The notes under the pieces are model-generated. The model worked only from the letters and a program-made list of their open reading frames with translations, was not told where the DNA came from and did not search any database. A stretch of 13,505 nucleotides of DNA, taken from contig JAHFGU010000031.1 in assembly GCA_023247285.1 (NCBI GenBank), positions 1 through 13,505 on the forward strand, given 5' to 3'. Shown here in pieces: positions 7,573-13,505 of the stretch. Position 1 is the stretch's first letter. The number at the start of each line of letters is the position of its first letter. The position numbers and the translations under genes were made by a program. The DNA comes from Candidatus Omnitrophota bacterium. Lineage in GTDB: Bacteria; Omnitrophota; Koll11; Aquiviventales; Aquiviventaceae.

Positions 7573-8520
7573 ATGGCACTCCGTAAGGTCATCCTGGCTA
7601 AACCCCGCGGATTTTGCGCCGGCGTGGTCCGCGCGATCGAGGTGGTCGAGCAAGCGCTGGACCACCTGCCCGGCCCGGTCTACGTCAGGAAGGAAATCGT
7701 GCACAATCCCCACGTCGTGAGCGCGCTGCGCCAGAAGGGTGCGGTGTTCGTGAACGAGCTCGACGACGTGCCGGAGGGGGCGACCGCGATTTTCAGCGCG
7801 CACGGGGTCTCGCCGGCCGTCCACACCCGCGCCCGCGCGCGGGGCCTGCGCGTGGTGGACGCCACCTGCCCGCTCGTGACCAAGGTCCACGTCGAGGCGC
7901 TGCGCTTCGCGCGCGAAGGCTACACCCTGCTGCTCATCGGCCACGCGGGCCACGAGGAAGTCGAGGGCACGATGGGCGAGGCGCCCCAGGCCATCCGGCT
8001 GATCCAGACCGTCGAGGAAGCGCGGGCGGTGCAGGTGCCGGACCCGCAGAAGGTCGCGGTCATCACGCAGACCACGCTGAGTGTCGACGACACGCGCGCC
8101 GTTATTGAAGCGCTCAAGGCGCGGTTCCCGAAGCTCGTGGCACCATCCAAGGATGACATCTGCTACGCGACGCAGAACCGGCAGAACGCGGTCAAGGCCA
8201 TCGCGCGCGAGGCCGAGGTCTTTCTTGTGATCGGCGCCAAGAACAGCTCCAACTCGATCCGCCTCACCGAGGTGGCCGAGCACGCCGGCCGCCGCGCCCA
8301 CCTGATCAATGACGCCTCCGAGATCCAGCCCGCATGGTTCCGCGGCGTGCAGTGCGTCGGGGTGACCTCCGGCGCCTCCGCCCCGGAGCACCTGGTGCAA
8401 GAAGTCATCGCGGCGCTGCGCCGCCTCGGCGCCACCGAGGTCGAGGAGCGCGAGGTGGCGCAGGAAGACGTCAACTTCGGCCTGCCGGGCGAGCTCCTCT
8501 CGCTGACGCGCAGCGCATGA
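7573..8520 (+). CDS. ispH: 4-hydroxy-3-methylbut-2-enyl diphosphate reductase (IspH/LytB)
   Basis: IspH is the last enzyme of the MEP pathway. It reduces HMBPP to IPP and DMAPP with an iron-sulphur cluster, in the cytoplasm. The 315-residue protein has the usual bacterial length and all three cluster cysteines: C15 (PRGFCAGV), C99 (DATCPLV) and C197 ([11 protein letters not shown]). Substrate residues H44 (EIVHN), H77 (SAHGVS), H127 and the catalytic Glu E131 in EVEGTMGE are present, as is T168 (QTTLS). SSNS at about 230-233 and the C-terminal SGASAPE segment complete the family set. It is driven by a perfect-consensus promoter just upstream and overlaps yjbQ by 4 bases (ATGA, 8517-8520). Nothing in it looks damaged. 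The call is secure, and the gene shows that the organism makes isoprenoids by the MEP route. Confidence 0.98.
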   Translation: MALRKVILAKPRGFCAGVVRAIEVVEQALDHLPGPVYVRKEIVHNPHVVSALRQKGAVFVNELDDVPEGATAIFSAHGVSPAVHTRARARGLRVVDATCPLVTKVHVEALRFAREGYTLLLIGHAGHEEVEGTMGEAPQAIRLIQTVEEARAVQVPDPQKVAVITQTTLSVDDTRAVIEALKARFPKLVAPSKDDICYATQNRQNAVKAIAREAEVFLVIGAKNSSNSIRLTEVAEHAGRRAHLINDASEIQPAWFRGVQCVGVTSGASAPEHLVQEVIAALRRLGATEVEEREVAQEDVNFGLPGELLSLTRSA

Positions 8521-8930
8521 CTTCGCGCACCGACTACCTCTGGTTCACTACACCCAAGCGGCGCGACCTCGTCAACATCACCGACACGGTCGAGGGGCTG
8601 GTCAAGAAGAGCGGCGTGCAGGAAGGGCTCTGCCTCGTCTCGGCGATGCACATCACGGCGAGCATCTGGGTCAACGACGACGAAGAGGGCCTGTGGCAGG
8701 ACTTCTGGGAGCTGTTGGAGCGGCTGGCCCCGCTCCGCGAGGACTACAAGCACCACCTGACCGGCGAGGACAACGGCGACGCGCACCTGAAGCGCACGCT
8801 CGTCGGCCACCAGGCGGTGCTCCCGATCACCAAGGGCAAGCTCGACCTCGGCCCCTGGGAGCAGGTCTTCTACGCCGAGTTCGACGGCAAGCGCAAGAAG
8901 CGCGTCGTCGTCAAAATCCTCGGCGAGTAA
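8517..8930 (+). CDS. yjbQ: YjbQ/UPF0047 family protein
   Basis: The 137-residue product belongs to the small YjbQ (UPF0047) family. Members have weak thiamine-phosphate-synthase activity in vitro, and their true role is unclear. Family signatures are present: [13 protein letters not shown] (44-56, H45 matching the conserved H-T-S-A-S block), the His pair H79-H80, [10 protein letters not shown] (88-97, H90) and [23 protein letters not shown] (102-124). The usual GTWQ reads GPWEQ here, a small departure. The frame is open further upstream into ispH, but the ATG at 8517 gives the normal family length and overlaps the ispH stop (ATGA). No Shine-Dalgarno site is seen, so translation probably depends on coupling to ispH. 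A strong hairpin begins at the last base of the stop codon. Confidence 0.92.
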   Translation: MTSRTDYLWFTTPKRRDLVNITDTVEGLVKKSGVQEGLCLVSAMHITASIWVNDDEEGLWQDFWELLERLAPLREDYKHHLTGEDNGDAHLKRTLVGHQAVLPITKGKLDLGPWEQVFYAEFDGKRKKRVVVKILGE

Positions 8931-8972
8931 AAAAGTGTCAGGCACTTCGCTGCGAAGTGCCTGACACTTTTT
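8930..8972. terminator. 43-base perfect inverted repeat, probable two-way terminator
   Basis: A 20-base-pair perfect stem (8930-8949 with 8953-8972) closes on a 3-base loop (CTG at 8950-8952). The outer five pairs are an A run against a T run (8930-8934 with 8968-8972), so both strands read GC-containing stem followed by T run. It starts in the yjbQ stop and ends one base before the stop of the C45 gene, exactly where two convergent runs need termination. The core GTGTCAGGCACTTCG resembles dispersed hairpins built on GTGTCAGGCAC that I recall from several bacterial genomes, so it may also be a mobile REP-like repeat. Only one copy is present in this window. Confidence 0.85.
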
Positions 8973-8973
8973 C

Positions 8974-10167
8974 CTACCGAAGCAAATCGGCGGCGCTGAG
9001 GTGGTGATAGGTCGTGCGGGCGGCGGGGGTGCGGCCCTGGGCGTCGGCGATCCAGAGGTCGGGCCACGCGAAGACCACGCTCTGGACGTTGGAGTCCGGC
9101 GCGATCGCGCGCGCGATGGCCTGCGCCGCCGCCGCATCGAGCACGCCATACCGGCTGTGCAGGCCGGCGGCCTGGCCCAGGTAGCGCGTCTCATACGCGC
9201 TGCCTGAGGGCGGCTCGAGCCCGGGGCGCGATGGATCGCCGCCGGAAGCGCGCTGCCGGTCACGGATCGCCGGGTCGATGGCCGTGTCTGCCCGGAATAC
9301 GGCGTCTTCCATCGGGCGGGCGCAGGCAATTCCCTGCTCCGCCGGGTCGTTGGCTGCAAAAACTCGGGCACGGCGCGCGGTCGTCTCTATCGCCACCGCT
9401 CGGCCGGCCTTCGCATCCGCGATCACGTAGTTGACGCCCACCGTGCGCCGCGCGGAGGCGATGATGGCCGCCGCCTCGTCGACCGTGGCCGCCTCCTCAA
9501 GCACCCGCCGCATCAGGAACGCCATCGGCTCCCCGTTGAAGGTCGCATCTACCGTGTCTGCGCCCACCTGGCCGATTGAGAGCTCCGCGTAGTTGATCCC
9601 GGTGAGCACGCCGATGCAGCCGGCCCAGCCGATATTGATGAAGGCGTGCTTGCCTGCCGGCCTGACCACGAACACCGTCGCAAAATCCTGGATGCCGGCC
9701 CCGATCGTCCAGTCGAGATTCCGCAGGTGGATCATGCGGCCGCCGGCGGTGGCGCGCCCCCAGGCCGCGAAATTCGCGCAGGCGTAGGTGCGGTCAGGGA
9801 TCGCGTGCAGCCGCCACAGCTCGCGCAGCGGCACGCCGGAGCTGTCGGCCAACCCGCGCAGCTCTTCCAGATACGCCGGCGGGATGAAGGGCCTGGCCGC
9901 GTGCCACGGCATATCGAGCCAGCAGGTGACCGCCAGCGGCCCGATGACCGGGATTTTGAGATAGCCGCGCAGGTATCCCAGCACGCGCGAGACGGAGGCG
10001 CGCACCTGCTCGCGCAGCAGCTGCCCGTGCCGCTGGCCTAGCTCGTACGGCGAACCGGAAAGCTGGATGACCGGCGGTGCCGGCTCGTCAGCCGATGCGC
10101 GCGGGCCGCCAGCCAGCACGCCACCGACCAGCGCGAGAAGAAGCGCGCGCTGCGCGCACCGGCTCAC
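8974..10167 (-). CDS. Exported C45-type autoproteolytic acyltransferase/amidohydrolase
   Basis: The 397-residue protein resembles the C45 family, relatives of acyl-CoA:6-aminopenicillanic acid acyltransferase. These are N-terminal-nucleophile hydrolases that self-cleave to expose a Cys and then act on amide bonds. The likely nucleophile is C130 in YACANFAAWG, followed by the typical block ATAGGRMIHLRNLDW (139-153; R149, N150, D152). Upstream, PYELGQRHGQLLREQV (40-55) is the usual start of the mature domain. A signal peptide (residues 1-26, cleavage after ASA) predicts export. Translation starts at a GTG that overlaps the stop of the ceramidase-like gene (GTGA, 10164-10167), so the two are coupled. 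The substrate is unknown; an N-acylated amine or peptide is the natural guess. It is the last gene of the minus-strand run and ends at the hairpin. Confidence 0.82.
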   Translation of the reverse strand: MSRCAQRALLLALVGGVLAGGPRASADEPAPPVIQLSGSPYELGQRHGQLLREQVRASVSRVLGYLRGYLKIPVIGPLAVTCWLDMPWHAARPFIPPAYLEELRGLADSSGVPLRELWRLHAIPDRTYACANFAAWGRATAGGRMIHLRNLDWTIGAGIQDFATVFVVRPAGKHAFINIGWAGCIGVLTGINYAELSIGQVGADTVDATFNGEPMAFLMRRVLEEAATVDEAAAIIASARRTVGVNYVIADAKAGRAVAIETTARRARVFAANDPAEQGIACARPMEDAVFRADTAIDPAIRDRQRASGGDPSRPGLEPPSGSAYETRYLGQAAGLHSRYGVLDAAAAQAIARAIAPDSNVQSVVFAWPDLWIADAQGRTPAARTTYHHLSAADLLR

Positions 10168-11429
10168 GATCCCAACTCCCTCAGCAGCGCCAGCAGCTCC
10201 CGCACGATCAGCTCGCCCGCGTCCGGCCCGTTGAAGGCCATCGAACTTTCATACTGGCGCGCGGCGTAGGACGACGACGGGATGCAGTAGCCGACATAGT
10301 CGTTGGCGAAGTCGGCGATGAGCGCGGTGACGCCTTGGGCGCGCGCGCCGGCGCGCAGCTCGCCGCCGAGCGACGACGCCAAGTCGCACGGCACGCCCAG
10401 CACGGCAAGCTGATCGATGCGGACCGCGGTCACGGTCGCGTCATCATCCACGAGCCGCCGCCCGAGCCAGCGCGGCAGCCGCAGGCGGCCGAGGCGCACG
10501 GCGGCCGGGGGCAGCCGCAGCTCGCGCTGCGCCGCGTGGAGCGCCTGCGCCGGCGCCGGGCGCATCTCCTTCAGGAGCGCACCGGCCGACGTGGCGAGTG
10601 CCTGCCCGATCCGCTCCGCCGTCTCATACCCGGACCCGGACTTGACCGGCCCTTGATCGCCGACTCCCCCGGCGAAGAAGAAGGCGATCGTGGACGGATG
10701 CGCGGCCTCCACCGCCCGCATGGCCACGCCGGGGTAATCCGCCGAGAGCTCGCGGTTCCAAGCGCCGAGCGCTGTTGGATGGGCGGAGAAATTGAGGAGG
10801 ATAGCGAACGGCTCGGCCTCCTGCCCGCGGTAGCAGGCGAGCACGCGCAGCTCGGGATCCACCGGGCCGTCCGGCATGACGCGGTTGCGCACCAGCCCCT
10901 CCGTTGCTGCGGCGCCGTAGGCGATGCGGACCGGCGCCAGCCCGGCGCGCGCGGTCTCGACCGTGTCGGCGATCTGGTCGGCCAGCGCCTCGAACACCGC
11001 AGGATCGAAATGGCCCATGGAGATGCGCTCCAGATACCGCGCGCCGTAGGCGCCAGGCCCGGAATGCGTGTGCGTCGCGGCCAGCAGCAGCACGAGATCG
11101 CGCGACAGGCCGCGGGCGCGCAGGCGCTCGCGCACCGCCGCGGCCAGCTGCTCGTCGATGACGAGGAGGTCGCAGCTGACCAGCGCGGCGGCATGCTCGC
11201 CGTCCTCGACCACCAGCGCGCGCACGCTGAGCGGATCATGCGCGCCGGTCGACGGCCGGCCGTGGCGCCGGCTGTAGCCGGCAAGCGGGATTTTCGCGGG
11301 GAGCACGAGCGCGCGGCGCGCAGCACCGGCGCGCACCGCAGCGCCTGCCGAAGCCGGCGCGGCGAGGGCTGCCGCGAGCCAACACGCGGCGGCAAGGCCT
11401 CGCGGCACGCGCCGGCGTCGAGGGATCAT
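10164..11429 (-). CDS. Exported neutral/alkaline ceramidase-like protein, N-terminal domain only
   Basis: The 421-residue product matches the catalytic domain of neutral (non-lysosomal) ceramidases, zinc enzymes that cut the N-acyl bond of ceramide. A signal peptide spans about residues 1-28 (ASA). Visible family blocks are ATHTHSGPGAY (118-128, with a zinc-ligand-like His), LNFSAHPT (212-219, H217), SADYPG (229-234), GDQGP (257-261) and YVGYCIPSSSYAARQYESS (378-396). Full ceramidases are around 650-750 residues; this one stops after the catalytic domain and lacks the C-terminal immunoglobulin-like part. At the place of the catalytic Ser (G-N/D-x-S-P in classical enzymes) it has Gly (G260), so true ceramidase activity is doubtful. 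It overlaps both neighbours by 4 bases (11426-11429 and 10164-10167), hence a tightly coupled run with the C45 hydrolase downstream. Confidence 0.82.
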   Translation of the reverse strand: MIPRRRRVPRGLAAACWLAAALAAPASAGAAVRAGAARRALVLPAKIPLAGYSRRHGRPSTGAHDPLSVRALVVEDGEHAAALVSCDLLVIDEQLAAAVRERLRARGLSRDLVLLLAATHTHSGPGAYGARYLERISMGHFDPAVFEALADQIADTVETARAGLAPVRIAYGAAATEGLVRNRVMPDGPVDPELRVLACYRGQEAEPFAILLNFSAHPTALGAWNRELSADYPGVAMRAVEAAHPSTIAFFFAGGVGDQGPVKSGSGYETAERIGQALATSAGALLKEMRPAPAQALHAAQRELRLPPAAVRLGRLRLPRWLGRRLVDDDATVTAVRIDQLAVLGVPCDLASSLGGELRAGARAQGVTALIADFANDYVGYCIPSSSYAARQYESSMAFNGPDAGELIVRELLALLRELGS

Positions 11430-12892
11430 GCGGGCGGCCGCGGCTGCCCGAGCCGCAGACGCGCCAGCGCGAGCGCCTCATCCGGCGTCCGGATCGCGCC
11501 CTCGGCCTGCGCCTCTTCGATCGCGCCGAGCAGCTCCCCGATGAGCGGCCCGGGCGGCACGCTCAGCGCGCGCATCAGCGCGTGCCCGTCCAGCAGGCGC
11601 GGCGGCTTCACCACGTCGGCGGACTGGAAGAAATACGCGCGGAAGAGCCCTTCAAGAAACGCGCGCTGCTGGTCGAGCTGGTCGAGGCGGGATTTGGGGC
11701 CGCGCGTGGCCATCCGGTCCGACCACCAGACGAACAGGCAGGCAGGGCCGTGCTCGCCCAGCGTCTTGAAGAAGCGGTAGATGGCGCGGCGCGTCAGCTG
11801 CGGCTCGCGGCTGAGAAAGCCGGGCCGCAGGTGGTGCTGCACGAGCTGGCGCACGAGGTCGGCTTCGTGGTTCGAGAGGCGCAGGCGCGCGGTGATGCCA
11901 TCCGCGAGCTCGGCCCCCGTGTCCTCGTGGCCGAGGAACCAGATCTCGCCGTCCGCCTCGACGGTGCGGCGCGCCGGCTTGCCCACGTCGTGCACCAGCC
12001 CGGCCAGCTTGATGAGCGCTTTGCGCGAGCGGTGCGGCACCAGCTCCACGGCGCAGTAGCGCATCATCGGCTCGCGGAGGTCGGCGGAGAATTCGCCGGC
12101 ATCCGCGAGGATCCGGTCCGCCTGGGCCACGGTCTCGAGCTGGTGCCCGAGCACGTCCAGATGATGGTAGCCGCCCTGGAACAACCCGCGCCCGGGCAGC
12201 AGCTCCGGCACGAGGACGTCCAGCGCGCCCAGATCATTGAGCGCGCGCACGGCTGGTGCGGCCGCATCCGTCTCGCAGATCGCGAGCAGCTCATCCCGGA
12301 CGCGCTCCATCGATACGCGCGCCAGCTGCGGTGCCGCCGCCTGCATCAGCGGCATCGCGGCCGGATCGAGCGCCATCCCCAATTCCGCGACGAACCGGAA
12401 GGCCCGCAGGATCCGCACCGGGTCCTCCGCGAACGCACCGGGGAAGCACGGGATCAGGCGCCGCTGCCGCAGCGCCGCGCGGCCGTCGAGCGGATCGATG
12501 AGGCCGGCGAGCGCATCCGGATCGCGGACCCATGCGGCCAGCGGCATCGCGAGCGCGTTGATGGTGAAATCGCGCTGCCGCAGGTCGGCCTCGAGCGAGC
12601 CGCCGCGCACGTCGCAGAGATCGAGCTCGATCGCCTCCGCCCCCGCGCCGACGACGACCCGGGCGCATCCGGCGGCCTCATCGAGCGGGACAAACGCGCC
12701 GGAGAGCTCGGCCGCCAGCGCGCGCGCCTGCGGCACCGCGCCCGACGCCAGCGCGAAATCGACGTTGCGCTTGCGCAGCGCGCGGCCCAGGAGCTGGTCG
12801 CGCAGCAATCCGCCGACGATCCACCAGCCGCCGCGCGCGCGCGCGAAGGCCTCGACGCGGGAGAGCGGCTCGCGCAGCGACGGAGCCATCAT
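11426..12892 (-). CDS. cca: CCA tRNA nucleotidyltransferase/poly(A) polymerase family protein with HD domain
   Basis: The 488-residue protein belongs to the class II nucleotidyltransferases that add CCA to tRNA 3' ends or A tails to RNA. From the ATG at 12892: VGGLLRDQLLGR (26-37) is the nucleotide-binding start; RQRDFTINALA (105-115) and EDPVRILRAFRF (156-167) are the conserved base- and primer-site blocks; an HD phosphohydrolase-type domain follows (LAGLVHDVGKPA, H301-D302, with HHLRPG later). The catalytic DxD motif reads NVD (N43, D45), so one of the two metal-binding Asp residues is Asn. Unless compensated, this should damage catalysis. The frame stays open to a TTG at 12943, but AGGG 9 bases before the ATG at 12892 favours the shorter start; ATG 12889 is an alternative. 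The stop overlaps the next gene (ATGA). Confidence 0.85.
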   Translation of the reverse strand: MMAPSLREPLSRVEAFARARGGWWIVGGLLRDQLLGRALRKRNVDFALASGAVPQARALAAELSGAFVPLDEAAGCARVVVGAGAEAIELDLCDVRGGSLEADLRQRDFTINALAMPLAAWVRDPDALAGLIDPLDGRAALRQRRLIPCFPGAFAEDPVRILRAFRFVAELGMALDPAAMPLMQAAAPQLARVSMERVRDELLAICETDAAAPAVRALNDLGALDVLVPELLPGRGLFQGGYHHLDVLGHQLETVAQADRILADAGEFSADLREPMMRYCAVELVPHRSRKALIKLAGLVHDVGKPARRTVEADGEIWFLGHEDTGAELADGITARLRLSNHEADLVRQLVQHHLRPGFLSREPQLTRRAIYRFFKTLGEHGPACLFVWWSDRMATRGPKSRLDQLDQQRAFLEGLFRAYFFQSADVVKPPRLLDGHALMRALSVPPGPLIGELLGAIEEAQAEGAIRTPDEALALARLRLGQPRPPA

Positions 12893-12969
12893 GCGGATTT
12901 TCCCTGCTTGACAATCATGCGCGCTCTGGCACAATAGGGCCAATCATACGTTGCATCCCTGTCATCATT
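12893..12969. promoter_or_regulatory. Divergent promoter region; consensus -35 for the TPR gene
   Basis: On the plus strand TTGACA (12908-12913) is a perfect -35 box and CACAAT (12930-12935) a 4-of-6 -10 box, with a 16-base spacer. The expected start near 12942 would leave a leader of about 28 bases before the TPR ATG at 12970, with no clear Shine-Dalgarno site. On the minus strand TATGAT (complement of 12943-12948) is a possible -10 for the nucleotidyltransferase run but has no convincing -35. The two start regions nearly coincide, so the promoters may compete. Confidence 0.6.
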
Positions 12970-13380
12970 ATGGCGCGCCGGTCCAAGTCCGAAGAGCTCC
13001 TCGACTTTGAAATTGCCTTCTACGAAAAGCTCCTGCGCGCCTATCCCGATTTCGTGGACGCCCTGCTCCCGCTCGGCCACGCCTACACCCGCCGGCGCTC
13101 GCACGACAAGGCCCTCTCCGTCGATCAGCGGCTGACCCAGCTGCGCCCCGACGACCCGCTCTCGTGGTACAACCTCGCCTGCAGCTACTCGCTGCTGGAT
13201 CGGATCGAGGACGCCGTCGAGGCGCTGCGGCGGGCGATCGCGCTGGGGTACGCCGACTTTTCCTACCTGCAGCAAGACCCTGACCTGGCGAACCTGCGCC
13301 GCTCGGCGCACTTCCGCGAGTTTGTCGCCGCCTTCCCCGGCCTGCTGGCCAAGCCGGCCCAGGCCAACCCCCCGGCCTAG
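12970..13380 (+). CDS. Small TPR-repeat protein
   Basis: The 136-residue protein consists of tetratricopeptide repeats, helix-turn-helix units that bind partner proteins. Two repeats are visible: about residues 28-61 (DALLPLGHAYTRRRSHDKAL) and 62-95 (PLSWYNLACSYSLLDRIEDA). They are followed by the end module often seen after TPRs (DPDLANLRRSAHFREFV, 103-119). There is no signal peptide or membrane segment, so it is likely cytoplasmic. The Lys/Arg-rich start and the Pro/Ala-rich tail look disordered. It stands alone on the plus strand behind a consensus -35 promoter. Its stop overlaps the stop of the convergent nuclease gene by 3 bases. No partner can be named. Confidence 0.88.
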   Translation: MARRSKSEELLDFEIAFYEKLLRAYPDFVDALLPLGHAYTRRRSHDKALSVDQRLTQLRPDDPLSWYNLACSYSLLDRIEDAVEALRRAIALGYADFSYLQQDPDLANLRRSAHFREFVAAFPGLLAKPAQANPPA

Positions 13381-13505
13381 CGGCCTTCCGCCGCAGGCGC
13401 ACGCCATAAGCCCCGCTGGGCGGCGCGCGCCTCGGCCACGAGCGCGCGAAATGCTTCCGCGTGCTTCACGTCCGGCGGGATCGTCAATGGCTGGGCGAAG
13501 CCCTG
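13377..13505 (-). CDS. C-terminal end of a thermonuclease (SNase-like) domain protein, cut by the window edge
   Basis: A minus-strand frame enters from the right edge and ends with TAG (complement of 13377-13379), leaving 42 visible residues. QGFAQPLTIPPDVKHAEAF continues to ALVAEARAAQRGLW, which fits the last strand and helix of staphylococcal-nuclease-like domains: a hydrophobic G-x-A start, P-x-V-K-x-x-x-x-F, an Ala-rich helix and the closing GLW. Such nucleases cut DNA and RNA with calcium and are often exported, but the catalytic residues lie outside the window. It converges on the TPR gene; the two stop codons share three bases and no terminator hairpin separates them. Confidence is moderate because only the tail is seen. 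Confidence 0.7.
   Translation of the reverse strand, partial: QGFAQPLTIPPDVKHAEAFRALVAEARAAQRGLWRAPAAEGR

Noticed and set aside
10077..11780. A 567-codon plus-strand frame opposite the ceramidase-like gene
   Set aside because: It lies antisense to two genes with recognisable families and has no motif of its own.
11582..12937. A 451-codon plus-strand frame opposite the nucleotidyltransferase gene
   Set aside because: The minus strand holds the GG...RD, RRDFT-type and HD motifs in order; the plus frame is compositionally biased shadow coding.
12893..12943. N-terminal extension of the nucleotidyltransferase from a TTG codon at 12943
   Set aside because: The ATG at 12892 has an AGGG ribosome site, and the extension would cover the plus-strand promoter boxes.
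12926..12955. Possible sigma-54 promoter (TGGCAC and TTGCA) upstream of the TPR gene
   Set aside because: The two boxes are about 19 bases apart instead of about 5, and a perfect sigma-70 -35 box explains the region better.

Overview
The window is a dense, very GC-rich bacterial segment with almost no non-coding DNA. It holds fourteen genes, two of them cut by the window edges, and no RNA gene, CRISPR array, transposase or prophage. Two lipobox-type lipoproteins and two proteins with Sec-type signal peptides suggest a cell with an outer membrane. IspH points to the MEP isoprenoid pathway. The bacterial phylum cannot be fixed from the sequence; an uncultured, high-GC Gram-negative lineage would fit. 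Most genes within a run are joined by 4-base ATGA or GTGA overlaps or by gaps of 3-6 bases, and Shine-Dalgarno sequences are sparse.

Layout. (1) 1-2480, minus strand: a circularly permuted ATP-grasp protein, a single-domain response regulator, a small two-helix channel-like membrane protein with a degenerate selectivity filter, and an unrecognised gene that runs off the left edge. (2) 2570-7537, plus strand: TldD-like metalloprotease, its TldE/PmbA-like partner, a PHP-domain lipoprotein and an alpha/beta-hydrolase lipoprotein. A short two-way promoter region separates runs 1 and 2. (3) 7573-8930, plus strand: ispH and a YjbQ-family gene behind a perfect-consensus promoter. (4) A 43-base perfect hairpin at 8930-8972 lies between the convergent runs 3 and 5. 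(5) 8974-12892, minus strand: a CCA-adding-enzyme/poly(A)-polymerase family protein, a short neutral-ceramidase homologue and a C45-type N-terminal-nucleophile hydrolase. (6) 12970-13380, plus strand: a TPR protein with a consensus -35 box. Its stop overlaps the stop of a nuclease-domain gene that enters from the right edge on the minus strand.

How the genes may work together. The TldD/TldE pair should form a heterodimeric peptidase, and it sits head-to-head with an ATP-grasp ligase-type protein. That raises, without proving, a peptide-modification role. The ceramidase homologue and the C45 hydrolase are both exported, translationally coupled amide-bond-hydrolase relatives, and they may act one after the other on an N-acylated substrate. 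The response regulator and channel-like protein are also coupled, which suggests a signalling membrane unit. IspH/YjbQ and the tRNA nucleotidyltransferase relative look like housekeeping genes, but the latter has Asn in place of a catalytic Asp.
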